A stretch of 43,423 nt of DNA from Chloroflexota bacterium (GTDB lineage: Bacteria > Chloroflexota > Dehalococcoidia > Dehalococcoidales > JACPPQ01): contig JACPPQ010000017.1 in assembly GCA_016190925.1 (NCBI GenBank), forward strand, positions 1-43,423, in the 5' to 3' direction. Within the stretch, counting starts at the first letter, position 1. Every line of letters starts with the position of its first letter. The translations under genes were made by a program, and so were the position numbers. Positions 10,119 to 18,892 of this stretch are shown here, piece after piece. A model generated the notes under the pieces. The model did not search any database. It was not told where the DNA came from and saw only the letters and a program-made list of their open reading frames with translations.

Positions 10119-10595
10119 TTACTTGGTAGCCTGCTGCTTTTGTCGGAACCTGGACTCTCTCCTTGCCTGTGCCTGGCGATTTCTCCGCCTTTCATCTTCA
10201 GTCTCTGAAATGAGCGGCGGGGCCGACTTGGGTCTGCCCTCTTTGTCCAGAGCTACATAGGTCAAATAAGCCGAGGCAGTGTGCTGCACCTCTCCCGTGA
10301 GCAGAGTTTCGGCCTCCACCCGTACGCCAATCTCCATTGAGGTCTTCCCGACAAAGTTCAGGCTGGCTTTGAGAGTCAGGAGTTGACCGGCAAAAACGGG
10401 ATGATGAAAATCCACGCGGTCGATGGAGGCTGTGACCGCGTTAGAGCGTGCGTGCCTGATGGCCACTATCCCGGCTGCGGTATCTATCAGCTTCAGGATA
10501 ACTCCGCCATGCACATTACCTGCCACATTTACATCTTGCACCGTCATGTATTGGGTCATCACCAGGCTGCTTTCACTTACTTTCTTGCCTTCCAT
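10119..10595 (-). CDS. Acyl-CoA thioesterase, hotdog fold
   Basis: 158 aa; VAGNVHGGVILKLIDTAAGIVAIRHARSNAVTASIDRVDFHHPV is typical of YciA/BACH-type thioesterases. Confidence 0.88.
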   Translation of the reverse strand: MEGKKVSESSLVMTQYMTVQDVNVAGNVHGGVILKLIDTAAGIVAIRHARSNAVTASIDRVDFHHPVFAGQLLTLKASLNFVGKTSMEIGVRVEAETLLTGEVQHTASAYLTYVALDKEGRPKSAPPLISETEDERRRNRQAQARRESRFRQKQQATK

Positions 10596-10753
10596 AAGTT
10601 TTTAGCCTCCTTCGTATCACTCACCCTTCCGAGAGGGTAATCAAGCTGTTCAAATCATACCACATTCAAGTAAAACCAGGAGAGTGCTATAATCTTTTTA
10701 TACGGCTCTGCCTTCAAGAAAAACGACCCGGTTCGTAACGAGGTGAGGTTGAT

Positions 10754-11524
10754 ATGATAGCCTTCCAAATCGGCCCTTTCACTGTGGCGTATTACGGCAT
10801 TATGATTGTCACCGGCGTCATTGCCGCCACACTGGTGTCTTTGCTCGAGGCCAGGAGAAAGGGCGAGGATACCCAGCATCTCTACAACATCCTTCTGGTC
10901 ATTCTGCCGTTGGGTTTTATTGGTGCTCGCGCCTATCACGTGATTGACCAGTGGGCTTATTACAGCCAGCATCCGGCCCAGATTTTTGGGGGAGCGGGGT
11001 TGGGCATATTCGGCGCCGTAATAGGTGGAGCCATCGGGCTTACAATCTACGCCATTGTCCGTAAACTGAACGTGCGGCGCTGGCTGGACATCGTCGCCCC
11101 GGGGGTAATTCTGGCCCAGGCTATCGGGCGGTGGGGCAACTTCTTCAACCAGGAACTCTACGGCTACCCCACCGATTTACCCTGGGGAATCTACATCGCC
11201 CCTGAGCACAGAGTACCCGGTTTTGAGACGTACACCCATTTTCAACCACTTTTCTTCTACGAATTCCTGTGGAATTTGTCCGGCTGTATTTTCCTGCTTT
11301 TAGTAGCGCGAAAATTACAGAAGCGCCTGGTGGATGGCGATATCGCGCTGCTTTACGTGATGTGGTACGGGGTGGGGCGGTTCTTCCTGGAGGGTCTCAA
11401 GATTAGTGTGTGGACTCTTGAAGGCATTCCCACGGCAAGATGGATATCAGCCATCGGGATTGCAGTGGCGGTCTTAATCATGATTCTTCAGCATCGCCGT
11501 CAAAAACCGGCTGCGGCATCATAG
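10754..11524 (+). CDS. lgt: Prolipoprotein diacylglyceryl transferase
   Basis: 256 aa multi-TM; GRWGNFFNQELYGYPTDLPWGI and VGRFFLEGLK. Confidence 0.95.
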   Translation: MIAFQIGPFTVAYYGIMIVTGVIAATLVSLLEARRKGEDTQHLYNILLVILPLGFIGARAYHVIDQWAYYSQHPAQIFGGAGLGIFGAVIGGAIGLTIYAIVRKLNVRRWLDIVAPGVILAQAIGRWGNFFNQELYGYPTDLPWGIYIAPEHRVPGFETYTHFQPLFFYEFLWNLSGCIFLLLVARKLQKRLVDGDIALLYVMWYGVGRFFLEGLKISVWTLEGIPTARWISAIGIAVAVLIMILQHRRQKPAAAS

Positions 11525-11733
11525 AAACGATTCTTCGGGGCCAGATTGTAGCAGTTGCATCGCCCCGCTCCCTAGAGTAATATTAGTTTAGGTTCGGCTG
11601 CGAAGCATTGTGAAATGTGAAAACCGGCAAATTATTTTGATAGTTAAGCTGTTGCTGCGCACTGTGCACAGTTGTTTACATAATCTACGTTAACCCCTCG
11701 CCTCAAAAGCGCTGAGCCAATTCTTTTCCCGGA

Positions 11734-13482
11734 GTGGAGTTTTCTTTAATGATTTGGAATTCATCCCAAAAACCGTCCGATTCTTTCACAGTTGCCTTTT
11801 TCTCGATGGAGTTCGGCATCGACCCGGCCATATCGACATACAGCGGCGGTCTGGGGATACTGGCAGGTGATAACGTCCGTGCTGCGGCGGACCTCGGCCT
11901 GCCGATGGCGGGTGTAACCCTGCTGCACCGGAAGGGCTATTTCCGGCAGCATCTTGATAGCTGCGGCAATCAGTCCGAGATTGAAGCTACCTGGTCCCCT
12001 GAAGCACTCCTGGAGCGGTTGCCCGTCCGGGTCCTGGTGCCCATCGCAGGCCGCCAGGTGCAGGTGCAAGCATGGCGTTATCTGGTGCGGGGACAGTTCG
12101 GAGATACCGTGCCCATCTACTTTCTGGACACCGACCTGCTTGAAAACAGCCCGTGGGACCGCAGTCTTTCCGGTCACCTCTATGGTGGCGATGCCTCCTA
12201 CCGGCTATGCCAGGAAATAGTGCTGGGTTTGGGCGGAGTAGCAATGCTGCGCGCCCTCGGCTATCGCAAGGTCCAGGCATATCACATGAATGAAGGACAT
12301 TCTGCCCTTGCCGTTATTGCGCTTCTGGAAGAACAGTGCTGGGGCCGAGGCCTCAGCGCAGCTACCAATGAAGACCGGGAGGCCGTTCGCCAGCACTGCG
12401 TATTTACCACTCATACCCCCCTGAGGGCAGGCCACGACGAGTTTCCCCTCAGCCTGGTCCTGGAAATGCTGGGGGAAGAGCGCACCAATTTTCTGATGGG
12501 GACCCAGTGCTGCCCCAATGGTTCGCTGAACATGACCAACCTGGCGCTGGACTTCTCCCGCTATATCAACGGTGTCTCGATGCGGCATGAGAAAGTATCC
12601 CGTACCGTGTTTTCAAATTATCCCATCGATGCCGTCACCAATGGCGTTCACGCTACCACCTGGACATCGCCGCCTTTCCAGCGCCTTTACGACCGTTACA
12701 TTCCCGGATGGCGCCGTGATAATCAGTATTTGAGATATTCTGTAAGCATACCCCTGGAGGATATATGGCAGGCGCACATCGAGGCCAAGCAGGAAATGAT
12801 TCAAGAGGTGGAGCGACGAACAGGAGCGCGCCTCGACCCAAAGGTGATGACGTTTGGTTTTGCCCGGCGCGCCGCCCCTTATAAGCGCAGCGACCTCATT
12901 TTCCGCGACCTCGAGCGGCTCAGGCAGATAGCCAGGGAAGCAGGGCCGTTTCAGATTCTGTTCGGCGGGAAAGCCCATCCGAGAGACACCTGGGGCAAAG
13001 ACATCATACGGCACATCTTCCAGGCGGGAGAATCTTTAAAGGATGTCATACCTGTGGTTTACCTCGAGGAGTATGACATGGTGCTGGCGAAGTACCTGGT
13101 TTCGGGCGTAGACGTGTGGTTGAATACCCCTCATAAGCCGCTGGAAGCCTCCGGTACCAGCGGGATGAAAGCAGCCCTCAACGGGGTGCCCAGCCTGAGT
13201 ATACTGGACGGATGGTGGATTGAAGGATACATAGAAGGTGTAACCGGCTGGTCAATCGGAGAAGAATGGCAGTCTGAGAGCAACCCCGAAAAAGACTCTC
13301 TCTTTCTGTATGACAAGCTGGAGCACGTAGTATTGCCCACTTTCTACCAGCGCCCCAGCAATTTTGCCAGCATGATGCGTTCAGCGATTGCCTTCAATGG
13401 TTCTTTTTTCACCGCCCAGCGCATGCTATCGCAGTATCTTCAGAATGCTTACCTGCATCCGGCGAATGGGACAAGGCCGTAA
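11734..13482 (+). CDS. glgP: Alpha-glucan phosphorylase (GT35), short form
   Basis: 582 aa; AFFSMEFGIDPAISTYSGGLGILAGD, YHMNEGHSAL, KPLEASGTSGMKAALNG (PLP-lysine region). GTG start at 11734 or ATG at 11749. Confidence 0.9.
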   Translation: MEFSLMIWNSSQKPSDSFTVAFFSMEFGIDPAISTYSGGLGILAGDNVRAAADLGLPMAGVTLLHRKGYFRQHLDSCGNQSEIEATWSPEALLERLPVRVLVPIAGRQVQVQAWRYLVRGQFGDTVPIYFLDTDLLENSPWDRSLSGHLYGGDASYRLCQEIVLGLGGVAMLRALGYRKVQAYHMNEGHSALAVIALLEEQCWGRGLSAATNEDREAVRQHCVFTTHTPLRAGHDEFPLSLVLEMLGEERTNFLMGTQCCPNGSLNMTNLALDFSRYINGVSMRHEKVSRTVFSNYPIDAVTNGVHATTWTSPPFQRLYDRYIPGWRRDNQYLRYSVSIPLEDIWQAHIEAKQEMIQEVERRTGARLDPKVMTFGFARRAAPYKRSDLIFRDLERLRQIAREAGPFQILFGGKAHPRDTWGKDIIRHIFQAGESLKDVIPVVYLEEYDMVLAKYLVSGVDVWLNTPHKPLEASGTSGMKAALNGVPSLSILDGWWIEGYIEGVTGWSIGEEWQSESNPEKDSLFLYDKLEHVVLPTFYQRPSNFASMMRSAIAFNGSFFTAQRMLSQYLQNAYLHPANGTRP

Positions 13483-13484
13483 AG

Positions 13485-13549
13485 AGCTATCAGCTGTTAG
13501 CTTTTAGCTTTCAGTCCCGCCCCTTCTTCTGGGCTGACTGCTGATAGCT
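13485..13549. repeat. Inverted repeat AGCTATCAGC...GCTGATAGCT between glgP and plsY
   Basis: 10-bp arms at 13485-13494 and 13540-13549; related AGCTATCAGCTTTTAGCT-like text at ~3536-3565 and ~18877-18898. Confidence 0.7.
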
Positions 13550-13607
13550 GGTTTCTCGCCTGTTTCCCACAAGGCCTATTGACATTTTCGTCCCATCCGT
13601 ATATCTT

Positions 13608-14348
13608 GTGAGAAAACCTGTCTCGCCATATTACTGTTGTAGTTGCATCGAAACTCTCAAAATGGGAAACAACGTCTGGCTAATCCTGATCGCAGTCAGC
13701 GCCTACATAATAGGCTCGATTCCAACTGCATATTTTGTGGTTGGGCGGATGATAGGCACGGACATCAGGCAGTCCGGCTCGCACAACATAGGGGCCATGA
13801 ACACCTTCCGCCTCATTCAGGAGAATAGGTCTACCAAAGCCGGCATGGCCGGTTTCTTTCTGGTGCTGGTCGGGGACGTGGGAAAGGGTGCGCTGGCTGT
13901 TTTTCTGGCTCAGTGGCTGAGCTTTCTTGACTATGAACCCGGACTGGCAACGATTATCGCGGGCTTTTTTGCCGTGGCAGGTCATAACTACTCTATATTT
14001 ATGAGGTTCCAGGGGGGAAGAGGCCTGGCAACAATCGGCGGAGTAGTGATGGCGCTGAATCCTGCATGGTTCTTTCTCAGTGTTGCTATCCTTCTGATTA
14101 CAATTTTTGCTTTTCAATATTTGGTGGTGGGCAAGATGAACTGGGGCAGTTTCTCCGAGATTTTTTCGGTGGTGGGCTCTCAGTTAATCGGACGGGTAGC
14201 GGGTCTCATCTTCGTAGTTATAGCTATATATTTCTTCAACCCCGGTATTTTTCTCCCCACTCTTGCCGGAATGGTCCTGGTTTACGTAAGACACGTCGAT
14301 AGGGTCAAGGCTTATATCATAGAATTGCGAACAGCAAGGAAGAAATGA
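13608..14348 (+). CDS. plsY: Glycerol-3-phosphate acyltransferase PlsY-like
   Basis: Multi-TM; AYIIGSIPTAYFVVGRMIGTDIRQSGSHNIGAMNTFR and GHNYSIFMRFQGGRGLAT. The true start is probably internal (MGNNVWLILIAVSAYIIGS). Confidence 0.9.
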   Translation: MRKPVSPYYCCSCIETLKMGNNVWLILIAVSAYIIGSIPTAYFVVGRMIGTDIRQSGSHNIGAMNTFRLIQENRSTKAGMAGFFLVLVGDVGKGALAVFLAQWLSFLDYEPGLATIIAGFFAVAGHNYSIFMRFQGGRGLATIGGVVMALNPAWFFLSVAILLITIFAFQYLVVGKMNWGSFSEIFSVVGSQLIGRVAGLIFVVIAIYFFNPGIFLPTLAGMVLVYVRHVDRVKAYIIELRTARKK

Positions 14349-14368
14349 GGACAGGACAAAATCTGAAT

Positions 14369-14440
14369 GCCCCCAACGGAATTCGAATCCGTGTTGACGG
14401 CTTGAAGGGCCGCTGTCCTAGGCCACTAGACGATGGGGGC
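14369..14440 (-). tRNA. tRNA-Glu (UUC)
   Basis: Reverse complement GCCCCCATCGTCTAGTGGCCTAGGACAGCGGCCCTTCAAGCCGTCAACACGGATTCGAATTCCGTTGGGGGC folds as a cloverleaf; anticodon loop CCTTCAA; T-loop GGATTCGAATTCC. Confidence 0.96.
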
Positions 14441-14596
14441 TTGACCTTGAAAAGTATAGCAAAAATGGCCTGACTCTACAAATAAAGACTCAAGGGACCG
14501 TCCTTGGCTCTGCAAGAGTGGTAGGACGCTTTCAACTATGATAGAATAAAGAACGAATCAACACCGAGCTATGGGAAGATAACTGGAGGTAGATAG

Positions 14597-14869
14597 TTGA
14601 GCAAATCAGCACAAAAGCAGGTGCGTGCATCCGCCAAAAAGCAACTGCGAAACAAATCCGGGCGTAGCCTGGTGAAGACCAACATTACCAAAGCAGAGAA
14701 ACTCACGCTCGGCGGACAAATCGAGTCCGCAGAAACAACAGTGGCAGTGGCCATCAGCTCCCTGGACAAGGCAGCGGAGAAAGGGATTATCCACCGCAAC
14801 AATGCTTCCCGGCGCAAATCGCGGCTGATGAAGAAGCTAAACCAGGCCAGGGCAGCTTCAACCAAGTAA
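14597..14869 (+). CDS. rpsT: 30S ribosomal protein S20
   Basis: 90 aa basic protein; TTG start; RRNKSGRSLVKTNI-like N-terminus and IHRNNASRRKSRLMKKLN are typical of S20. Confidence 0.93.
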   Translation: MSKSAQKQVRASAKKQLRNKSGRSLVKTNITKAEKLTLGGQIESAETTVAVAISSLDKAAEKGIIHRNNASRRKSRLMKKLNQARAASTK

Positions 14870-14899
14870 CCCACGACCATAATTTTTTCTTTGAAACTA

Positions 14900-14949
14900 T
14901 TGACAACACGGGGTGGTTATTGTAAAGTTATTCACAGAACAAACGTTCG
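14900..14949 (+). promoter_or_regulatory. lexA promoter with Gram-positive-type SOS box
   Basis: -35 TTGACA (14900-14905), 17-bp spacer, -10 TAAAGT (14923-14928); perfect GAAC-AAAC-GTTC (14937-14948) followed by G, at the expected transcription start. Confidence 0.88.
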
Positions 14950-14974
14950 TTATCACTGCCGAGGAGTTGTGCCG

Positions 14975-15631
14975 ATGAAACGCCAAAGCAAAGCGTTATC
15001 TACAAAGCAGAAGAAAATCTTCGAATTCATCCGTGATTTTCTAAGGGAGAGGGGGTATCCGCCCACCGTTCGCGATATCGTGCACGGCTGCGGGATTAGC
15101 TCCACCTCAGTGGCAAGCTATAATCTCAACATACTGAAGAACAAGGGCTATATTCGCCGCTCCCCGGATATATCGCGCGGTATAGAGCTGCTTGACAGCT
15201 CAGTTGCGCTTCGCAACAAAGTACAGGTGCCTGTAATCGGACAAATTGCAGCAGGAAAACCGATACCTGTGCCGGATTCCGATACCTGGGATGTCACTGC
15301 TTCCGCTGAAACCATCGAGGTGCCCCAAAGCCTTACCCGGGGCAAAGAAGGAATCTATGCCCTTAAGGTCAAAGGATTGTCCATGATTGATGCTTTAATT
15401 AATGATGGCGATATTGTCCTCATGCAGCAGATGAGCGTGGTAGAAAACGGCGAGATGGCGGCAATATGGCTCAAGTCAGAAAAAGAGGCAACACTGAAGA
15501 AATTCTACTATGACAAGCGTGGCCGCGTGCGCCTGCAACCTGCCAACAGCCAGATGAAACCGATATATGTTAATCCGGAGAATGTTGAGATTCAGGGCAA
15601 GGTCATTGGGGTTATCAGAGGACTGACATAA
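14975..15631 (+). CDS. lexA: LexA repressor
   Basis: 218 aa from ATG 14975 (gaggag RBS); winged-helix N-terminus, AAGKPIPV cleavage site, Ser in KGLSMIDALINDGD, Lys in KKFYYDKRG region. The listed ORF start at 14891 lies upstream of the promoter. Confidence 0.95.
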   Translation: MKRQSKALSTKQKKIFEFIRDFLRERGYPPTVRDIVHGCGISSTSVASYNLNILKNKGYIRRSPDISRGIELLDSSVALRNKVQVPVIGQIAAGKPIPVPDSDTWDVTASAETIEVPQSLTRGKEGIYALKVKGLSMIDALINDGDIVLMQQMSVVENGEMAAIWLKSEKEATLKKFYYDKRGRVRLQPANSQMKPIYVNPENVEIQGKVIGVIRGLT

Positions 15632-15692
15632 TCAAGACCCCCCTCATGCCCTCTTCCACTGGTCGAAGATAAAGATTACGGCGAGGATGCCA

Positions 15693-15847
15693 CTAGTGTG
15701 GTGTCTCGTAAGTGACTTGACAGATAACGTCTCCCTGGTAGGAGAGAGTTAAGCTGATGGTGAAATCATAAAACACCCCTCACTTACGTCTCTCCCGCAA
15801 GGGGAGAGAGAAGGCCATGTGAAGCTATTTGAGAGACACTAGACTAG
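15693..15847. mobile_element. MITE-like 155-bp inverted-repeat element
   Basis: Left end CTAGTGTGGTGTCTC, right end GAGACACTAGACTAG (13/15 matching as inverted repeats); no ORF; TIR resembles that of 41273-41423. Confidence 0.55.
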
Positions 15848-18000
15848 CTTCGAGTCTGCCAGCGAGCGGGTTCCGGCGCTATGCACTTGGTGGCGTACTC
15901 CTTGAGCATTCGCCGGGCGGAGAAACGCGGCGCTGCTGTGCGTATGGACTCTTTGACCATAGCAATCCAACCGCGCGGAATGCCGTTGCGGTCGCGCGTA
16001 TAGTACAGAGGCACAACCTCATCTTCCAGCAAGCGGTACAGCGTCTCAGCGTCCGCCCTGTCTTCCTCTTGCGAGTCTGAGGGGACTTGTTCGCTGCCGA
16101 TTGCCCAGCCGTTTTTACCGTTGTACCCTTCATACCACCAGCCATCGAGGACACTCATGTGAAGCGCACCGTTCAAACAAGCCTTCATACCGCTGGTGCC
16201 GGATGCTTCTTGCAGGCGTCGCGGAGCATTCAGCCACACATCCACGCCTGCAATCAGGTCGCGAGCCATGTGCATGTCGTAGTCTTCAACAAAGGCAATC
16301 CTGCCCTGAAAACCATCGTCTTGAGCCAGGTTGTATACCCGCTGAAGCAGTATTTTGGACGGGAAATCAGCAGGATGGGACTTGCCTGCGAAAATAAATT
16401 GCACCGGACGCTCCCGATTGGTGATAATCCGCTTCAATCTTTCCGTGTCAGTGAAGATTAGCGTCGCGCGTTTATACTCGCTGAAGCGGCGAGCGAAGGC
16501 AATGGTCAGCACATCAGGGTCAAGGAACATCCCTCCTACCAGCATCTGCTTGGGCGACATGCCTTCCTGGACCCACCGTTTTCGCACATGCTCTCGGAGA
16601 GTCCCGGCAAGCTTGCGGTCCAGTTGACGGCGATACCGCCAGAGCTCTTCATCAGGGATATCCATGACACGCTCCCAAAGTTTGGGGTCATCGTGCTTCT
16701 TTATCCAGTCAGCGCCGAGGTATCTGGCATACAGACGGTACATCTCTGGCGATATCCAGGTTGGGACATGGATGCCATTGGTCACGCTGCCGATAGGCAC
16801 TTTCTCTTCCGGCAGGTCCGGCCACAGAGTATGCCACATCCTTTGCGTCACCTTCCCGTGCAGTTTGCTCACAGCGCAGCGCTGGCCGGAGAGCTTCATG
16901 GCAAGGGCAGTCATATTGAGAACGTCGCTTCCGGGATTGTCCTGCCCCAGCTCGAAGAACTCCTTCCACGAGATTCCCAGAGCCTGGCAACAGGTGTTGA
17001 GATACCTTTTAACAGATGAAACCGGAAACATGTCGTGGCCTGCCAGCACGGGCGTGTGAGTGGTAAAGATGGTAGCAGCCCGTACCTTTTCGACAGCATC
17101 GGAGAAAGACAGCCCCTTTACCAGTTCCTCACGAATACGTTCCAGCATCATGAAAGCGGTATGACCCTCGTTGGCATGCCAGAGAGCGGGATTGATGCCG
17201 AGCGCCCGCAGGGCGCGCACACCCCCGATACCGAGCACAACTTCCTGCTGTATGCGCAGTTCTCTGTCAGCCACATAAAGCCGCGCTGATAGCTGGCGAT
17301 AGGGCACGGGGTTTTCATCGAGGTTGGTATCAAGCAGGTAGAGTTTTGTCCGTCCCACTCGCACCAGCCATACCCCGATCTCCAGGGTAACATCCCCAAC
17401 TTCAACCTTCGCAATAGCAACATCCCCCTTGGCAGAAAGGACGCGGCTAATTGGTGCCTCGCTAAAGTTAAGCTGACGGTATATTTCATTTTGCCAGCCG
17501 TCAGGTGCGACACGCTGCTGAAAGTACCCTTGAGGATACATGAATCCCACAGCGACCATCGGGAGTCCCAATTCGCCGGCTTCTTTGCAGATGTCACCCG
17601 CCAGGACTCCCAGTCCTCCGGCATACATAGGCAGGGAGCTATGAATGGCAAACTCCATTGAAAAATAGGCCATAACATCTTTGACCAGTCCCGGATTAGT
17701 GGAGCCCAGCCAGGTTGCCGAGGTTGTCATATCATCGTCAAAGGCTGCCATTACCGAATCATACAGGGCAAGAAAATCCGGGTCTCCGGCAGCTGCCCGC
17801 AGGACGTCCGGGCTGACCTCACGCAATAGCTTGACCGGGTTGTGGCCGGTTACTCGCCACAGGCGAAAGTCCAGAGAGCGGAATAACTGACGCGCCTGGT
17901 TATGCCAGCTCCACCACAAGTTATAGGCAAGTTCGTCAAGCCTGCCGATGCGTTTCGGAATCCTGGTATTGAGTTCTACGTCCCCGGCGGTCGGGTTCAT
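15844..18000 (-). CDS. glgP: Alpha-glucan phosphorylase (GT35), long form with DUF3417-like N-terminus
   Basis: 718 aa; RIGRLDELAYNLWWSWH N-terminus, YFSMEFAIHSSLPMYAGGLGVLAGD, WHANEGHTAFM, LQEASGTSGMKACLNG. Confidence 0.93.
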   Translation of the reverse strand: MNPTAGDVELNTRIPKRIGRLDELAYNLWWSWHNQARQLFRSLDFRLWRVTGHNPVKLLREVSPDVLRAAAGDPDFLALYDSVMAAFDDDMTTSATWLGSTNPGLVKDVMAYFSMEFAIHSSLPMYAGGLGVLAGDICKEAGELGLPMVAVGFMYPQGYFQQRVAPDGWQNEIYRQLNFSEAPISRVLSAKGDVAIAKVEVGDVTLEIGVWLVRVGRTKLYLLDTNLDENPVPYRQLSARLYVADRELRIQQEVVLGIGGVRALRALGINPALWHANEGHTAFMMLERIREELVKGLSFSDAVEKVRAATIFTTHTPVLAGHDMFPVSSVKRYLNTCCQALGISWKEFFELGQDNPGSDVLNMTALAMKLSGQRCAVSKLHGKVTQRMWHTLWPDLPEEKVPIGSVTNGIHVPTWISPEMYRLYARYLGADWIKKHDDPKLWERVMDIPDEELWRYRRQLDRKLAGTLREHVRKRWVQEGMSPKQMLVGGMFLDPDVLTIAFARRFSEYKRATLIFTDTERLKRIITNRERPVQFIFAGKSHPADFPSKILLQRVYNLAQDDGFQGRIAFVEDYDMHMARDLIAGVDVWLNAPRRLQEASGTSGMKACLNGALHMSVLDGWWYEGYNGKNGWAIGSEQVPSDSQEEDRADAETLYRLLEDEVVPLYYTRDRNGIPRGWIAMVKESIRTAAPRFSARRMLKEYATKCIAPEPARWQTRS

Positions 18001-18144
18001 TCACTACCTCATTGTCGAATTTTTGTTTTCAGGACTAACATTTATCTTAGCACAGATGAGGATAACTGAAAAACATAAGAAGATAGAGAAAGGTATCAGG
18101 GAGACCAAAATCCCAGCGCTGAACCGCTACGACGATACGCTGAG

Positions 18145-18864
18145 TTATCTCTGTTCAAAGTCCTTGAAGCGATAGCCGATGCCCCGCTCGCCGAGGATGT
18201 ACTTCGGATGTTTGGGGTCTTCCTCGATTTTGCGACGGAGATACGTTATGTAAAGCCACAGGTACTGGTCTTCATCCCGATATTCGTGACCCCACACTCT
18301 TCTCAGCAGGGTTTCATGGGTAAGAACACGACCGGCATTGCTCACCAGGTGATAGAGAAGGCGATATTCAGTAGGCCGCAGGTGGATTTCTTTGCCCCTG
18401 ACCATCACCTTTCGCCGGGTGAAATCGATTGAAAGGGCATCATCCACCTTTATTTCGGTCTTGGGCGCCGGGGTAGGCATTTCCGCCCGACGCAGGGCGG
18501 CTTTCACCCTGGAAACCAACTCACGCGGGCTGAACGGCTTGGTAACGTAGTCGTCGGCGCCCAACTCAAGCCCCTTCACCTTGTCCGGTTCCTCGCCCTT
18601 GACCGTGAGCATGATGACCGGTATGGTGGATACCTCGCGAATCCGTTTGAGGGTCTCGAAGCCATCCATTTCAGGCATCATCACATCCAGAATAGCCAGG
18701 TCAGGCAGCTCCTCGGTGACCTTTCTGAGCGCCTCATAGCCGTTGTTGGCGCCGGACACCTGGTATCCCTCCAGTTCAAGGTTCATGCCTACGGCCTCGA
18801 CAATGCGAGGCTCATCGTCTACAACCAGAATGGTCTTGCCCCGTTTTGCTAGTGGCTCATTCAT
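18145..18864 (-). CDS. OmpR/PhoB-family response regulator
   Basis: 239 aa; receiver domain [59 protein letters not shown]; winged-helix effector. Confidence 0.95.
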   Translation of the reverse strand: MNEPLAKRGKTILVVDDEPRIVEAVGMNLELEGYQVSGANNGYEALRKVTEELPDLAILDVMMPEMDGFETLKRIREVSTIPVIMLTVKGEEPDKVKGLELGADDYVTKPFSPRELVSRVKAALRRAEMPTPAPKTEIKVDDALSIDFTRRKVMVRGKEIHLRPTEYRLLYHLVSNAGRVLTHETLLRRVWGHEYRDEDQYLWLYITYLRRKIEEDPKHPKYILGERGIGYRFKDFEQR

Positions 18865-18892
18865 ATGAAATCCTTTAATTAGCTTTCAGCTT

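Noticed and set aside
11661-11672. 12-bp perfect palindrome ACTGTGCACAGT upstream of glgP
   Set aside because: Single short palindrome without a second site or known consensus; too weak to call as an operator.
14891-14974. Upstream extension of the lexA ORF
   Set aside because: It contains the -35/-10 promoter and SOS operator; the ATG at 14975 has a good RBS and matches the LexA N-terminus.
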